A stretch of 64,000 bases of DNA from Enterococcus rivorum (GTDB taxonomy: Bacteria; Bacillota; Bacilli; Lactobacillales; Enterococcaceae). The position numbers and the translations under genes are program-made. The stretch covers positions 1 to 64,000 of the forward strand of contig NZ_MIEK01000056.1 of assembly GCF_001742285.1 (NCBI RefSeq), given 5' to 3'. Below, piece by piece: positions 29,106 through 37,296 of the stretch. How positions within the stretch are numbered: the stretch's first letter is position 1; the number at the start of each line of letters is the position of its first letter. The notes under the pieces are model-generated. The model saw nothing but the letters and a program-made list of their open reading frames with translations. It was not told where the DNA came from and made no database searches.

Positions 29106-30132
29106 GATGAATCACCTCCAAGCCCACTTCGTTTTCTTTAAAGAAAGACAACGCTTTTTCGATTTCGCTTTTCTCGCCAGTAATCATAACTGTTAAAGAA
29201 CCAAACGCTCCTTCTTTTGCTTGTTGAACTTGTCCTTGAACAACATTTATATCTATTAAAAATTTCCGGATTGCTTGAGAAATAATGGGTTCGTTAGCAT
29301 TATCTCCTTTGAACTGTAACGTCGCAATAAGTCCATTAGGGTTTTCTACAATCAGCTCTTGCAATAACTCTTTAGTATCTTCTTCTGGTTCTAGTTCTTG
29401 CTGTACAAAGCGTTTTGTCACTTCTTCTTGAGGATTTTTAAAGACTTCGATTACATTACCTTCTTCCACGATATCCCCTAATTCCATCACTGCTACTTTG
29501 TTACAAATTTTTCGAATAACATGCATTTCATGAGTAATCAAAACAATGGTTAAACCTAACTTTTCATTAATTTCTAAAAGTAAATCCAGCACTTCATCTG
29601 TCGTTTGAGGATCTAGAGCACTAGTTGCTTCATCACATAGCAGGATTTCTGGGCTATTTGCCAATGCTCTTGCAATACCAACACGTTGCTTTTGGCCCCC
29701 TGATAATTGACTAGGATAAGCTTTGCCTCTTCCTTCAAGCCCAACCAAAACTAATAATTCTTCTGCTCGTTTCTCTCTTTCACTCTTAGGAACTCCCGCA
29801 AGTTCTAACGGCAGCATAATATTTTCAAGAATCGTCCGTGACCACAACAAATTGAAATGTTGAAAAATCATACCTATTTTTTTTCTAAAATAGCGTAATT
29901 GAGCATTATTCATCGTTGCAACATTATTTTCTTGAACAATGACTTCTCCTGAGCTAGGTAACTCCAATCCATTTAATAAACGAACTAAGGTACTTTTACC
30001 AGCACCTGAGTAACCTACAATCCCATAAATATCTCCTTGCTCTATGTCTAAAGAAACATCATTAACAGCCGTGATTTTGCCATTTTTTCCTGAAAATTCT
30101 TTTTTGACATGACGTAATTCTATAAGAGCCAT
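29098..30132 (-). CDS. metN: Methionine ABC transporter ATPase MetN
   Basis: 344 aa. Walker A GYSGAGKSTL (about 38-47), signature QLSGGQKQRVGIARAL and Walker B ILLCDEATSALD are all intact. The last 80 residues (from about 265) form the NIL/ACT-like domain that binds methionine and shuts down transport when the internal pool is high. It is the first gene of the operon, 60 bp after the T-box terminator. Confidence 0.95.
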   Translation of the reverse strand: MALIELRHVKKEFSGKNGKITAVNDVSLDIEQGDIYGIVGYSGAGKSTLVRLLNGLELPSSGEVIVQENNVATMNNAQLRYFRKKIGMIFQHFNLLWSRTILENIMLPLELAGVPKSEREKRAEELLVLVGLEGRGKAYPSQLSGGQKQRVGIARALANSPEILLCDEATSALDPQTTDEVLDLLLEINEKLGLTIVLITHEMHVIRKICNKVAVMELGDIVEEGNVIEVFKNPQEEVTKRFVQQELEPEEDTKELLQELIVENPNGLIATLQFKGDNANEPIISQAIRKFLIDINVVQGQVQQAKEGAFGSLTVMITGEKSEIEKALSFFKENEVGLEVIHRG

Positions 30133-30199
30133 GTATTTTCCCTGCTTTCCTTGATTATTCTAAATGCGTTTTAACTTGATGGACTGACGTATATTCGCA

Positions 30200-30494
30200 T
30201 GCAAAAAAGCTTCCGTCCTCGCCAAAATTGACGAAAGGACGAAAGCTTGACTTTCGTGATACCACCTTGATTCACTATCATTTCACAATAATAGTCTTAT
30301 CCAGTACTTGAATCTCGCATACTGTGGTGCTGTAACGGGCACTTCCGTAATAAGTTTACTTACGCTCACCTATTCTGCTCAAAGACCATCTTCCACCTCA
30401 ATCATGTTACCCCTTTTCAGCAAACAGGGTTCTCTGCAAACGTTCTTGACATGTACTCTTCTTTTCAAAGCTTTACTACTATACTAATACAAAA
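30200..30494 (-). ncRNA. T-box leader of metNIQ, probably methionine-specific
   Basis: On the minus strand the leader contains a Stem I with GCAGAGAACC and a GGTTTGCTG-like distal part. Further on is the T-box sequence AAGGTGGTATCACG (30,254-30,268), and last the competing terminator AAGCTTTCGTCCT/AGGACGGAAGCTT with six T (30,203-30,248). Uncharged tRNA would pair through the T-box and allow read-through into metN. The amino acid is inferred from the genes; an ATG lies in the probable specifier region but I cannot prove the register. Confidence 0.85.
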
Positions 30495-30523
30495 ATTATA
30501 GCAACATCAAAAACAAATGTCAA
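30495..30523 (-). promoter_or_regulatory. Consensus promoter of the metNIQ T-box transcript
   Basis: TTGACA (30,518-30,523) and TATAAT (30,495-30,500) on the minus strand with exactly 17 bp between them, immediately after the GcvH-like gene stop. Confidence 0.85.
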
Positions 30524-30527
30524 CTAT

Positions 30528-30866
30528 CTATAAACGATTAAAGTCTTCTTCATTTACGTCAGTCAAAACAGCAATCCATGCTTCCTTCTGATCTGCGTGA
30601 TCTAAAACACTTGGATCTTCTTCCACTGCTTCATTAATAAGGGCAATTTTACCGCTTATCGGAGTGCTAAAATCACTAACTGATTTTTCTGCTTCAAGTT
30701 CGATTAGAGACTCTCCACGCTTGATTTCTTTTCCCACTTTAGGCATCGTTACAAATGATATTTTTCCTAACTCTTCTTGGGCTGCGTTAGTTAAGCCAAT
30801 TTTGTAGCCCTCTGCCGTTTTCAAAACCCATAAGCTATCAGCAATTTTTAGATTTTCTGAGGTCAC
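30528..30866 (-). CDS. GcvH-like lipoyl-domain protein
   Basis: 112 aa, resembling glycine cleavage H protein but shorter than the usual 125-130. The lipoyl lysine is Lys61 in ELEAEKSVSDFSTPISG, the H-protein signature. No other glycine cleavage genes are nearby. In Firmicutes without that system, GcvH-like proteins act as intermediates for moving lipoate to other enzymes, which is the likely role here. It shares one base with the ArsC-like gene before it, an association that suggests a common function. Confidence 0.8.
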   Translation of the reverse strand: MTSENLKIADSLWVLKTAEGYKIGLTNAAQEELGKISFVTMPKVGKEIKRGESLIELEAEKSVSDFSTPISGKIALINEAVEEDPSVLDHADQKEAWIAVLTDVNEEDFNRL

Positions 30867-31222
30867 TATTTAACAGCCCCTTCATAATCAGACTCTTTAA
30901 AGCCATTTGCTATAAATTGGTTATCCTTAATAAAAATCGGACGCTTAATTAACATTCCATCTGTAGCCAATAACTCACTAGCTTGTTTAATTGAAAAATC
31001 ATTGACTTTGTCTTTCAGACCTTGTTCTCTGTAACGAATACCACTTGTATTAAAGAAACGACGAATCGGTAAATCACTTTGTTCCATCCAATCAGCTAAT
31101 TGTTTAGCAGTTGGTGGTGTTTCAATCATGTCGATGGTTTCATATGGGACTTGATTTTGATCTAACCACGCTTTTGCTTTCTTACAAGTTGAACATTTAG
31201 GATACCAGAAAAATGTATACAT
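30866..31222 (-). CDS. ArsC/Spx-family thioredoxin-fold protein
   Basis: 118 aa with the thioredoxin-like N-terminus YPKCSTCKKAKAWLDQ, which has CxxC at about residues 10-13, and the C-terminal ArsC-family segment LIKRPIFI. It resembles the YffB/Spx-like arsenate reductase family, whose members are often not arsenate reductases. It lies 22 bp after rodA and directly before the GcvH-like gene. A redox or regulatory role is inferred; arsenate reduction is doubtful without an ars context. Confidence 0.85.
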   Translation of the reverse strand: MYTFFWYPKCSTCKKAKAWLDQNQVPYETIDMIETPPTAKQLADWMEQSDLPIRRFFNTSGIRYREQGLKDKVNDFSIKQASELLATDGMLIKRPIFIKDNQFIANGFKESDYEGAVK

Positions 31223-31243
31223 TTTAACGCCTTCTTTCTCTTT

Positions 31244-32428
31244 TTATTCTTGCTCTTTGACTGTTAGTTCCTTTTGATACTTCATAGACATAATCAATCC
31301 GACACCAATCATGTTTCCTAAAATAGAAGAACCACCTTGACTGATAAACGGCAGCGGAATTCCCGTTAATGGAAGAAGTCCGATATTTGCTCCGATATTT
31401 TCAAAAACATGGAACAGAATCATCATAATAATCCCGGTTGCGATATACGCATAAAACTCATTGTTTGTTTCAAAACAAACGCGAATCATTCTATAAATTA
31501 AAATAAAGTAAAGCAATACGACTAAGCAACCACCAATAAAGCCGAAATTCTCGCCAATAACGGTAAAAATCATATCTGATTCCCTGACAGGAACATAGAC
31601 GTTACTGACGTTAAATCCTTTTCCAAAAAGGCCACCAGAGCCAATCGCTGTTAATGCCAGAGCAGGTTGGAATGAGCGATCCTTATCTCCATGAAAAGGA
31701 TTCAACCATAAATCAATTCGCTCAAACTGATAGGGTTTAAAACCAATGCCGTAAAGCAGATGTCGTCCAGTATCCGTAGTTACTAAATAAATCGTTCCAG
31801 CTCCGATTATAAAAGCTGCTGCAAAAACAGGCACGATAATTTTCCAAGATATACCTGACATCAAAAATACACCCGCAAGAATTGCGATAAATACTAACAT
31901 TGTTCCAAAGTCATCTTGCAATAGAATCAGCACAATAACCGGCAATGCTACCAAGGCCATTTTACCGATTAACCAAAAATCAGATTTCGTTGTTCGATCA
32001 GTATGTTTCACATTGTGCATCGTAACAACATAAGCCAACATTAAGATAAAAGCAATTTTCATCAATTCGGAAGGCTGAAAGGTCGTACCACCAAAACTTA
32101 TCCAGTTCTTAGAACCAGTTTGAGATTCTAAATATGGATCATAAAACTTTAATAGCAGCCCCATCATTAACAAGCCAATCCCATAAAAGAATGGGGTTAA
32201 ACGCCATAATAATTTTGAACTAAAATGCATCACTACTACAATGCTTATCCCACCAATCAAGTACCATAACCCTTGTTTCCACATCATTGCTGAGATGTTT
32301 GGATTATTGGGGTCTTGACTTAACGCAACATATAATGACAATATTCCAATTAAAGACAAAAGAAAAACCGGTAATATCACACCATAATCAATTCTATTAT
32401 CTATGTTTACTCTTTTAGTTTTTTCCAT
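31244..32428 (-). CDS. rodA: SEDS-family peptidoglycan glycosyltransferase RodA
   Basis: 394 aa with about ten membrane helices. It polymerises peptidoglycan in the elongation machinery together with a class B PBP. Family hallmarks are GSKNWISFGGTTFQPSELMK, LLQDDFGTMLVF with the essential Asp, and GIPLPFISQGGSS near the C-terminus. The closely related FtsW usually has a longer C-terminal tail, so RodA is preferred. No PBP gene is adjacent. Confidence 0.88.
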   Translation of the reverse strand: MEKTKRVNIDNRIDYGVILPVFLLSLIGILSLYVALSQDPNNPNISAMMWKQGLWYLIGGISIVVVMHFSSKLLWRLTPFFYGIGLLMMGLLLKFYDPYLESQTGSKNWISFGGTTFQPSELMKIAFILMLAYVVTMHNVKHTDRTTKSDFWLIGKMALVALPVIVLILLQDDFGTMLVFIAILAGVFLMSGISWKIIVPVFAAAFIIGAGTIYLVTTDTGRHLLYGIGFKPYQFERIDLWLNPFHGDKDRSFQPALALTAIGSGGLFGKGFNVSNVYVPVRESDMIFTVIGENFGFIGGCLVVLLYFILIYRMIRVCFETNNEFYAYIATGIIMMILFHVFENIGANIGLLPLTGIPLPFISQGGSSILGNMIGVGLIMSMKYQKELTVKEQE

Positions 32429-32584
32429 TCGTCATCCCTTTTCCTTAAATCATACGCCTTTAATTATATCTTTCTCAGTGAAGAAAAGAAAGTACTGACT
32501 GAATTATTTCAGAAAAACTTTAGAGAATCAAATTATTTTTCAAAAAAAGACAAGATTGAAGAGCTTTCTTCTTTGCATAAAAAC

Positions 32585-32628
32585 ATAAAAAACCTCAAAA
32601 AGCTTTTTTCTCTCAGCCTTTTGAGGTT
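32585..32628 (-). terminator. Intrinsic terminator after the 52-aa membrane protein gene
   Basis: AACCTCAAAAG pairs with CTTTTGAGGTT; on the minus strand it is followed by TTTTTTATG. It lies 47 bp past the stop at 32,675. Confidence 0.8.
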
Positions 32629-32674
32629 GCTATCGAAAACTATTTTTTAATACTTCATAGGTACAACATTAGCT

Positions 32675-32833
32675 TCATTTCATCTGATTATTTTTTCTAT
32701 GAGAATGATCATCCATGTTTTGGCTACGAACTCTTACCCGAACTTTTGCCCAATGAACTGCTTCAACAAGGTATACCATTAAATAGAAAGCTAAAATCAA
32801 TAATACTTGAACGAATAAATAGGTCGCAAACAT
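32675..32833 (-). CDS. Small 52-aa single-helix membrane protein
   Basis: A short gene starting MFATYLFVQVLLILAFYLMV. It has one membrane helix (about residues 2-24), then a basic stretch WAKVRVRVRSQ and a polar tail. AAGGAG lies nine bases before the ATG and a strong terminator follows, so it looks like a real monocistronic gene. No family is recognised. Small proteins of this form often act as subunits or regulators of larger membrane complexes, but no partner can be named. Confidence 0.65.
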   Translation of the reverse strand: MFATYLFVQVLLILAFYLMVYLVEAVHWAKVRVRVRSQNMDDHSHRKNNQMK

Positions 32834-33074
32834 GAGAATCATCTCCTTCTTTTATTATAGATTAAGTGTACACTTGTTTAGGTGTCTTGTCACATAGTTC
32901 GCTCAAAATTACAACTATTTCAACAAATTCCCTCGAAAAATATCCCTGCACGGTTTTAGAACCTTGTAAAAATTTTTAAAGCCAAAAGTAATCGTTTATA
33001 TATTCCTTTCCTTATCGGCTCCTTATTGATAGAATTAAATATGAAATAAATCATTTTGGAATGGAGAGCTAATT

Positions 33075-33503
33075 ATGCCTAATAAAGGAAGTTACAAAAA
33101 TATCTTGGTTGCGGTGGATGGTTCAACTGCTTCTAATATAGCTTTTAAAGAAGCGATTTATATCGCTAAAAGAAATAATGCTAAATTGTATGTTGCTCAA
33201 GTCATTAATAACAAATTGAATTATTTACCAAAAGAATCGATTGATATTCTTGTTGAAGATTGTAAAAATTTATTCCAAGAATTAAAAGACCAAGCCAAAA
33301 ATTTAGATTTTGAAGATGTACATTCTGTTATCGAAGTCGGTTCACCAAAAGAAGTTATTGCAACATCGATTCCGAAAAGAGAAAATATTGATTTAATCGT
33401 TTTAGGAGCCACTGGAAAACATTTTATTTCTGGCGCTTTGATGGGCTCATTAACGTATCATGTCGCAATACATGCCGAATGTAGTGTCCAAATTGTAAGA
33501 TAA
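33075..33503 (+). CDS. Universal stress protein UspA family
   Basis: 142 aa, a single-domain Usp. It starts with the NILVAVDGSTASNIAFKEA strand-loop-helix. It carries the ATP-binding pattern LGATGKHFISGALMGSLTYH (G-2x-G-9x-G-S/T), so it belongs to the nucleotide-binding subgroup. The ATG follows GGAGAG. The gene is followed by repeat copy 2 and a strong terminator, and is convergent with the phosphodiesterase gene. Confidence 0.9.
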   Translation: MPNKGSYKNILVAVDGSTASNIAFKEAIYIAKRNNAKLYVAQVINNKLNYLPKESIDILVEDCKNLFQELKDQAKNLDFEDVHSVIEVGSPKEVIATSIPKRENIDLIVLGATGKHFISGALMGSLTYHVAIHAECSVQIVR

Positions 33504-33522
33504 AGTTTCTGTAGACTAAAAA

Positions 33523-33645
33523 GAGGTTAAGGGAGAAGTCGTTTTGGGACGAGAAATTGGACCGCAAAGCGCACAATACGCTTTATGGATTGTTTGATTT
33601 TCGGGAAATTTCCGAAAGCCCAGAATTTTGACCACCGTTTATTCC
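33523..33645 (+). repeat. Intergenic palindromic repeat, copy 2
   Basis: Starts GAGGTTAAGGGAGAAGTCG. It shares with copies 1 and 3 the ordered blocks GTCGTTT, GAG-AATTG, ACAATACGCTTT-GG-ATT, GGAAAT-CCGAAA and ACCGTTTAT. Local hairpins AAAGCG/CGCTTT and TTTCGGGAAATTTCCGAAA are visible. It lies 20 bp after uspA and leads straight into the terminator at 33,651, so it would form the 3' end of the uspA mRNA. Confidence 0.7.
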
Positions 33646-33650
33646 GATTT

Positions 33651-33694
33651 AGAGGATGAAGCAAAACTGATGTTTGGTTTTGCCTCATCCTCTT
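33651..33694 (+). terminator. Intrinsic terminator after uspA and repeat copy 2
   Basis: GAGGATGAAGCAAAAC pairs with GTTTTGCCTCATCCTC around a 10-nt loop, followed by TTTCC on the plus strand. Confidence 0.8.
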
Positions 33695-33749
33695 TCCTAC
33701 GATTAGTCAAGAGGAAAAACAGAATGATTCCTCCTGTCAATAACTTCGT

Positions 33750-35561
33750 TTAAAAATTTACCGTTAAATTATCCACTCCTAAAGCTTTCGCGTTATCTAG
33801 ATTGCTTTTAGGAACTACCCACAAATTAACTAATAGTCCTTGACTCTGTGCTTTCGTAACCATTTCAATTTTTGATAAAACATCTTTATATTCGATGTCT
33901 AACCCAGCATTGCTTCCCAAACTGCTCACTTGAGAAATTGTTTGCTCATTCAACGTGTTGGTCAAAAACTGAACTTGTAGCCCAGGCATTCTTTTTTTCA
34001 TCTCAACTAAATTGTTAAAGTCAAAAGAAATAACGCGCGCACTTGCTGAAAAACCATACCCACCGATGAGCTGGATTAGGCTGTCATAATCACTTGGTGC
34101 TAAAGCTTTTGGTTTTATTTCAATAAAAGGTGTTTTCTGATAGTCTCTCATTATAACCAGATAATCCTCTAACGTTGGGACAATCAATTGACTTTCATCA
34201 TAACTAGTGACGTTTGAACCAGAACGAATACGTAACGCTCTTATTTGCTCTAAGGTCAAATCACTGACCTTTCCCTTCCCGTTTGTCATACGATCTACAC
34301 TTTCATCGTGCATCACGACCCAATGCTTATCTTTTGTTAACCAGATATCGGTTTCAACGCCCCAAGTATTGGCTTGTTGAAAGGCTGGAAGTGAGTTTTC
34401 AGGCGCCGATTTTTTATTTCCCCGATGCGCCACATAGCGAATATCCTCTGCCATTTCATTGACTTGATTATCCTTGGCTAAAATATAGCCTTCTGTTGTT
34501 TTATAAATTTTTTCCTCTCCATTAAAAACAATCCCCTTAACATAAGCCATACTATTAATAGCTGCTTCTTTCTTTATTTTCGTCAAAGCTCTATCTTGAA
34601 AAATAGTCGTGTTCTGTAACAAGCGTATGCGAACCGGATGACTCATATGAATCTCAGCGCTTCCCGCATTTTTTTCAACTTTCAAACCATTAGCTGTTGT
34701 CAAATAGACATTTGCAGTATAGGTTCCATTATTGAATTGATGCTTTTCATAGTCCATATTTGCTTTATACGTACCGTCTTCTTGGCGCTCTCCCTCGTAC
34801 CAAGCCACGTCACTTTGATCATTTTTTGACCAGATAGGGATAGATAACTTTTCAACATCGGCGACACTATTTACCGTTATATTTACTGAAAATTGTCCTT
34901 TACTTACTCTACTAGTATCTACTGTTGCTTCAAGGCTTGGTTCAGAAATTAGAAACTGACCAAATTCGGTTTCTTCAACTTTACCATTCTCTTTCCTCAC
35001 TAAAATTTGAGATTTGTACAATCCTGCTTCTCCATGATCCTTAACTTGAACTGTCACTTGCCAAGTATTTGTATCAGGATCAAAGATTCCTTCATACATT
35101 TTTAGATCGCCAGGCCCTTCTTTTTCACCCCAAGTAGGAAATGTGACACTCTTTACTTTTTTTATCGTTGAAAGATCAGCAATTAAGCGAAAATTGGTTT
35201 GCTTGCCATCTATATCAATCAAATGAAAAACTGGATGAACAGAAAAATAATTCTTTGAACTTATTTGACCTGAACCTTTCATGAATTTATTTATTGGATC
35301 TTCCGAAAAATTAGGGTTGCTCCAAATATTATTTATCATGGTGTGCTTCTCTTGTTCAGAAAACATAGAAGCTGATGTTTTTATAAATTCAGGGGTTGAA
35401 AGTTGATACGCTTGATCTTGGCTAGTAGACTCTTTGTTCTGATAATCTAGAGTGCTATACCCCCAATAACCCAAACAAACCCCTCCAATTATTAAAAGAA
35501 CAAAAGGCGCAATCCATTTTATGTAGTGAGTTTTTTTTCTTCTCCGATGTTTTTTCTTCAC
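33750..35561 (-). CDS. Membrane-anchored glycerophosphodiester phosphodiesterase with GBS Bsp-like repeats
   Basis: 603 aa. A basic N-terminus is followed by one membrane helix (about 14-34). Two GBS Bsp-like beta repeats come next (about 110-205 and 212-306), and a short linker domain, possibly SH3-like (about 310-370). The C-terminal GDPD barrel begins at His379-Arg380-Gly, with Glu388, Glu403, Asp405 and His418 as catalytic and metal-binding residues. It should hydrolyse glycerophosphodiesters, perhaps teichoic acid parts, outside the membrane. The Bsp-like repeats are typical of cell-wall proteins in streptococci and relatives. It is monocistronic and convergent with uspA. Confidence 0.88.
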   Translation of the reverse strand: MKKKHRRRKKTHYIKWIAPFVLLIIGGVCLGYWGYSTLDYQNKESTSQDQAYQLSTPEFIKTSASMFSEQEKHTMINNIWSNPNFSEDPINKFMKGSGQISSKNYFSVHPVFHLIDIDGKQTNFRLIADLSTIKKVKSVTFPTWGEKEGPGDLKMYEGIFDPDTNTWQVTVQVKDHGEAGLYKSQILVRKENGKVEETEFGQFLISEPSLEATVDTSRVSKGQFSVNITVNSVADVEKLSIPIWSKNDQSDVAWYEGERQEDGTYKANMDYEKHQFNNGTYTANVYLTTANGLKVEKNAGSAEIHMSHPVRIRLLQNTTIFQDRALTKIKKEAAINSMAYVKGIVFNGEEKIYKTTEGYILAKDNQVNEMAEDIRYVAHRGNKKSAPENSLPAFQQANTWGVETDIWLTKDKHWVVMHDESVDRMTNGKGKVSDLTLEQIRALRIRSGSNVTSYDESQLIVPTLEDYLVIMRDYQKTPFIEIKPKALAPSDYDSLIQLIGGYGFSASARVISFDFNNLVEMKKRMPGLQVQFLTNTLNEQTISQVSSLGSNAGLDIEYKDVLSKIEMVTKAQSQGLLVNLWVVPKSNLDNAKALGVDNLTVNF

Positions 35562-36170
35562 GTTAGAACCCCTCTTGTTTAAAATAAGTCAATCTATCAA
35601 TGTTACGATTTCTAATAAATATAAAAATAGGTTGTATTTTACCAATTATAACAGAACTATGGCTTGAAACCACATTATTTGGGAAGAATTATTGTAAATA
35701 AAATAGTTACCAAAATCCTCTCAATATTTGAGAATTTCAGTAACCGAGTAAACCATTTTTACTACTCTCTTTGACTAAAGAACAATTGACATCACTGATT
35801 TTTGGCAATCATAATAAGTCAATTAGAATAAACCGTAACACCACAGTTGCTTTTATTTTACAGGAAAAAATATTAGTTAAGCAGATTATCGCACAGTTGC
35901 AATCAAACAAAATGTTAATAATAAAGAACTAGCTATTAATCACTAATTTCTTGTAAAAACCATAACATATATCAACGCTATTGAATCCCCTCTTATTGTC
36001 CTATATGTTATCGAACTCATTGCTATCTTTAGGGGAATTATCGCTACTTTTTGATTAAAGATGAAATAAAGGTTCTTTTTAGATAGATATATTTCTTCTA
36101 TTTCATTTGATGTGATACAATTTTTTTAATTAGTACTGTATCCTGGTTCATAAGAAAGGAAGTTTATTTT
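35562..36170. other. Intergenic region without a supported gene; hairpin and promoter-like sites
   Basis: About 600 AT-rich bases between divergent genes. A long imperfect hairpin spans 35,703-35,747 (AGTTACC to GTAACC with inner TCTCAATATTTGAGA). A plus-strand promoter-like pair, TTGACA at 35,786 and CATAAT at 35,810, is 18 bp apart but has no gene directly after it. No open frame with a ribosome binding site is present. Confidence 0.5.
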
Positions 36171-36572
36171 ATGAAAATGACAACATTTTTAACATTGCCT
36201 GCTACATCCGAAAAAGCTATGAAATTTTACGAAACTAGTTTTCCTAAAGCACAAATCAAACGGATTACTCGATATACTGAGAACGTCCCAAATGCTTCAA
36301 AAGAAATGATTGGAAAAGTTTTAAATGGAGAACTTGAAATCCAAGGTCAAACTATATACTTTATGGACATGATGCCTGAACAAGCACCTCAATTAAGTTG
36401 GGCTATATCAATCTATACAGAGTGTGCTACTGAGAATGAACTTGATACGATTTTTGCTAACCTTGCTAAAGAGGGAACTGTAATGATGGGGCCAGAACCG
36501 ATTATGAACCTTCGCAAAGTGGCATGGGTAACAGATAAATTTAATGTTACCTGGCAACTGGTTTGGGCTTAA
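36171..36572 (+). CDS. PhnB-like VOC superfamily protein
   Basis: 133 aa, a soluble protein of the glyoxalase/bleomycin-resistance fold, PhnB-like subgroup (PF06983). Typical are FLTLPATSEKAMKFYETSFP at the N-terminus, the QGQTIYFMDM strand and the ending TDKFNVTWQLVW. The biochemical role of this subgroup is not established. A good AAGGAAG ribosome binding site precedes the ATG and a terminator follows directly. Confidence 0.85.
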   Translation: MKMTTFLTLPATSEKAMKFYETSFPKAQIKRITRYTENVPNASKEMIGKVLNGELEIQGQTIYFMDMMPEQAPQLSWAISIYTECATENELDTIFANLAKEGTVMMGPEPIMNLRKVAWVTDKFNVTWQLVWA

Positions 36573-36583
36573 CATTATTTACG

Positions 36584-36618
36584 AAAGAACTTAAGTACTT
36601 GAACTTAGGTTCTTTTTT
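36584..36618 (+). terminator. Intrinsic terminator of the PhnB-like gene
   Basis: AAGAACTTAAGT pairs with ACTTAGGTTCTT around a 5-nt loop, followed by T6 on the plus strand. Confidence 0.85.
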
Positions 36619-36696
36619 ATTTGCCTACGGAATATCAATCGATGAAGTAATCACATCATGAAAGTTCAAAATCAACCAATAAAATATTCAGAAAAC

Positions 36697-36743
36697 AAAA
36701 AGCCGATCTAACAATGTCCTAAAACCATTGTTAGATCAGCTTT
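36697..36743 (-). terminator. Intrinsic terminator of the tRNA-Thr gene
   Basis: On the minus strand AAAGCTGATCTAACAATG pairs with CATTGTTAGATCGGCTTT and is followed by TTG, 9 bp beyond the tRNA 3' end. Confidence 0.85.
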
Positions 36744-36751
36744 CCTTCTCT

Positions 36752-36825
36752 ATGCCAGCTGCAGGGATCGAACCTGTGACCTATGCGTTACGAGTGCATT
36801 GCTCTACCTACTGAGCTAAGCTGGC
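36752..36825 (-). tRNA. tRNA-Thr (anticodon CGT)
   Basis: The minus strand folds as a cloverleaf: acceptor GCCAGCT/AGCTGGC with discriminator A, D stem GCTC/GAGC, anticodon loop CTCGTAA (anticodon CGT, reading ACG), T loop TTCGATC. CCA is not encoded. Two A-C mismatches (positions 31-39 and 49-65) and a 6-nt variable loop are slightly unusual. Its own terminator follows. Confidence 0.9.
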
Positions 36826-36900
36826 TTTGTTAAAAAAATTATAACCGTTGCTTCTTTTTTTGTAAAGGAATGCAGACAAAAAAACACTTCTGAAACTTTT

Positions 36901-36918
36901 CTTCAACTATGGTATAAT
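36901..36918 (+). promoter_or_regulatory. Extended -10 promoter of the DUF2187-like gene
   Basis: TGGTATAAT (TATAAT at 36,913-36,918) is an extended -10, about 30 bp ahead of the start codon. The -35 is weak, as is common with extended -10 promoters. Confidence 0.55.
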
Positions 36919-36947
36919 GGATATAATAGGAAAGGAAGTTTTTGTGA

Positions 36948-37202
36948 ATGTCAAATTTCGGTTACTATAATCGTCCCACTGTCCCTTCTTCTGAAGGTGA
37001 ATTGTTCACTGTCGATACTCCTGTCACTTTCTTGATTCATGGCCAACAACACACTGGTGTTATAACGAAGCAATTGACTAACTCAGCTGTTGTAGAAATT
37101 GATGAAAACCAAACGAATGCCCGCATGCTTGTAGAAAACAATGGGGTCATTGTCATCAACTATAAAAAACTTCAAAAGTTATACAGTTCTCCATCCAACT
37201 AA
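36948..37202 (+). CDS. DUF2187-like small protein
   Basis: 84 aa, cytoplasmic. The core (VDTPVTFLIHGQQHTGVITKQL, then SAVVEID and VINYKKLQKL) is a small beta-barrel pattern like DUF2187/YkvS proteins of Firmicutes, whose function is unknown. GGAAAGGAAG precedes the ATG. The intrinsic terminator overlaps the stop codon, so the transcript is very compact. Confidence 0.75.
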   Translation: MSNFGYYNRPTVPSSEGELFTVDTPVTFLIHGQQHTGVITKQLTNSAVVEIDENQTNARMLVENNGVIVINYKKLQKLYSSPSN

Positions 37203-37221
37203 TTGGATGGGTTTTTTTTTC
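37192..37221 (+). terminator. Intrinsic terminator overlapping the DUF2187-like stop codon
   Basis: CATCCAA and TTGGATG form the stem across the TAA stop, followed by T9. Confidence 0.9.
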
Positions 37222-37226
37222 AAAAA

Positions 37227-37283
37227 AATAGAGTGATTTTGTTGAAAAAGTCATTACCTTCTTTCAACAAAATCACTCTATAA
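37227..37283 (-). terminator. Intrinsic terminator of upp
   Basis: TAGAGTGATTTTGTTGAAAG and its perfect complement form a very long stem, followed by T7 on the minus strand, 14 bp past the upp stop. Confidence 0.9.
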
Positions 37284-37296
37284 AATTCATTTATCT

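Noticed and set aside
30200-30494. SAM riboswitch (S-box or SMK) before metN
   Set aside because: The conserved T-box sequence and the matching antiterminator/terminator pair identify a T-box instead.
30866-31222. Arsenate reductase
   Set aside because: Only the broad ArsC/Spx family is supported; no arsenic resistance genes are near.
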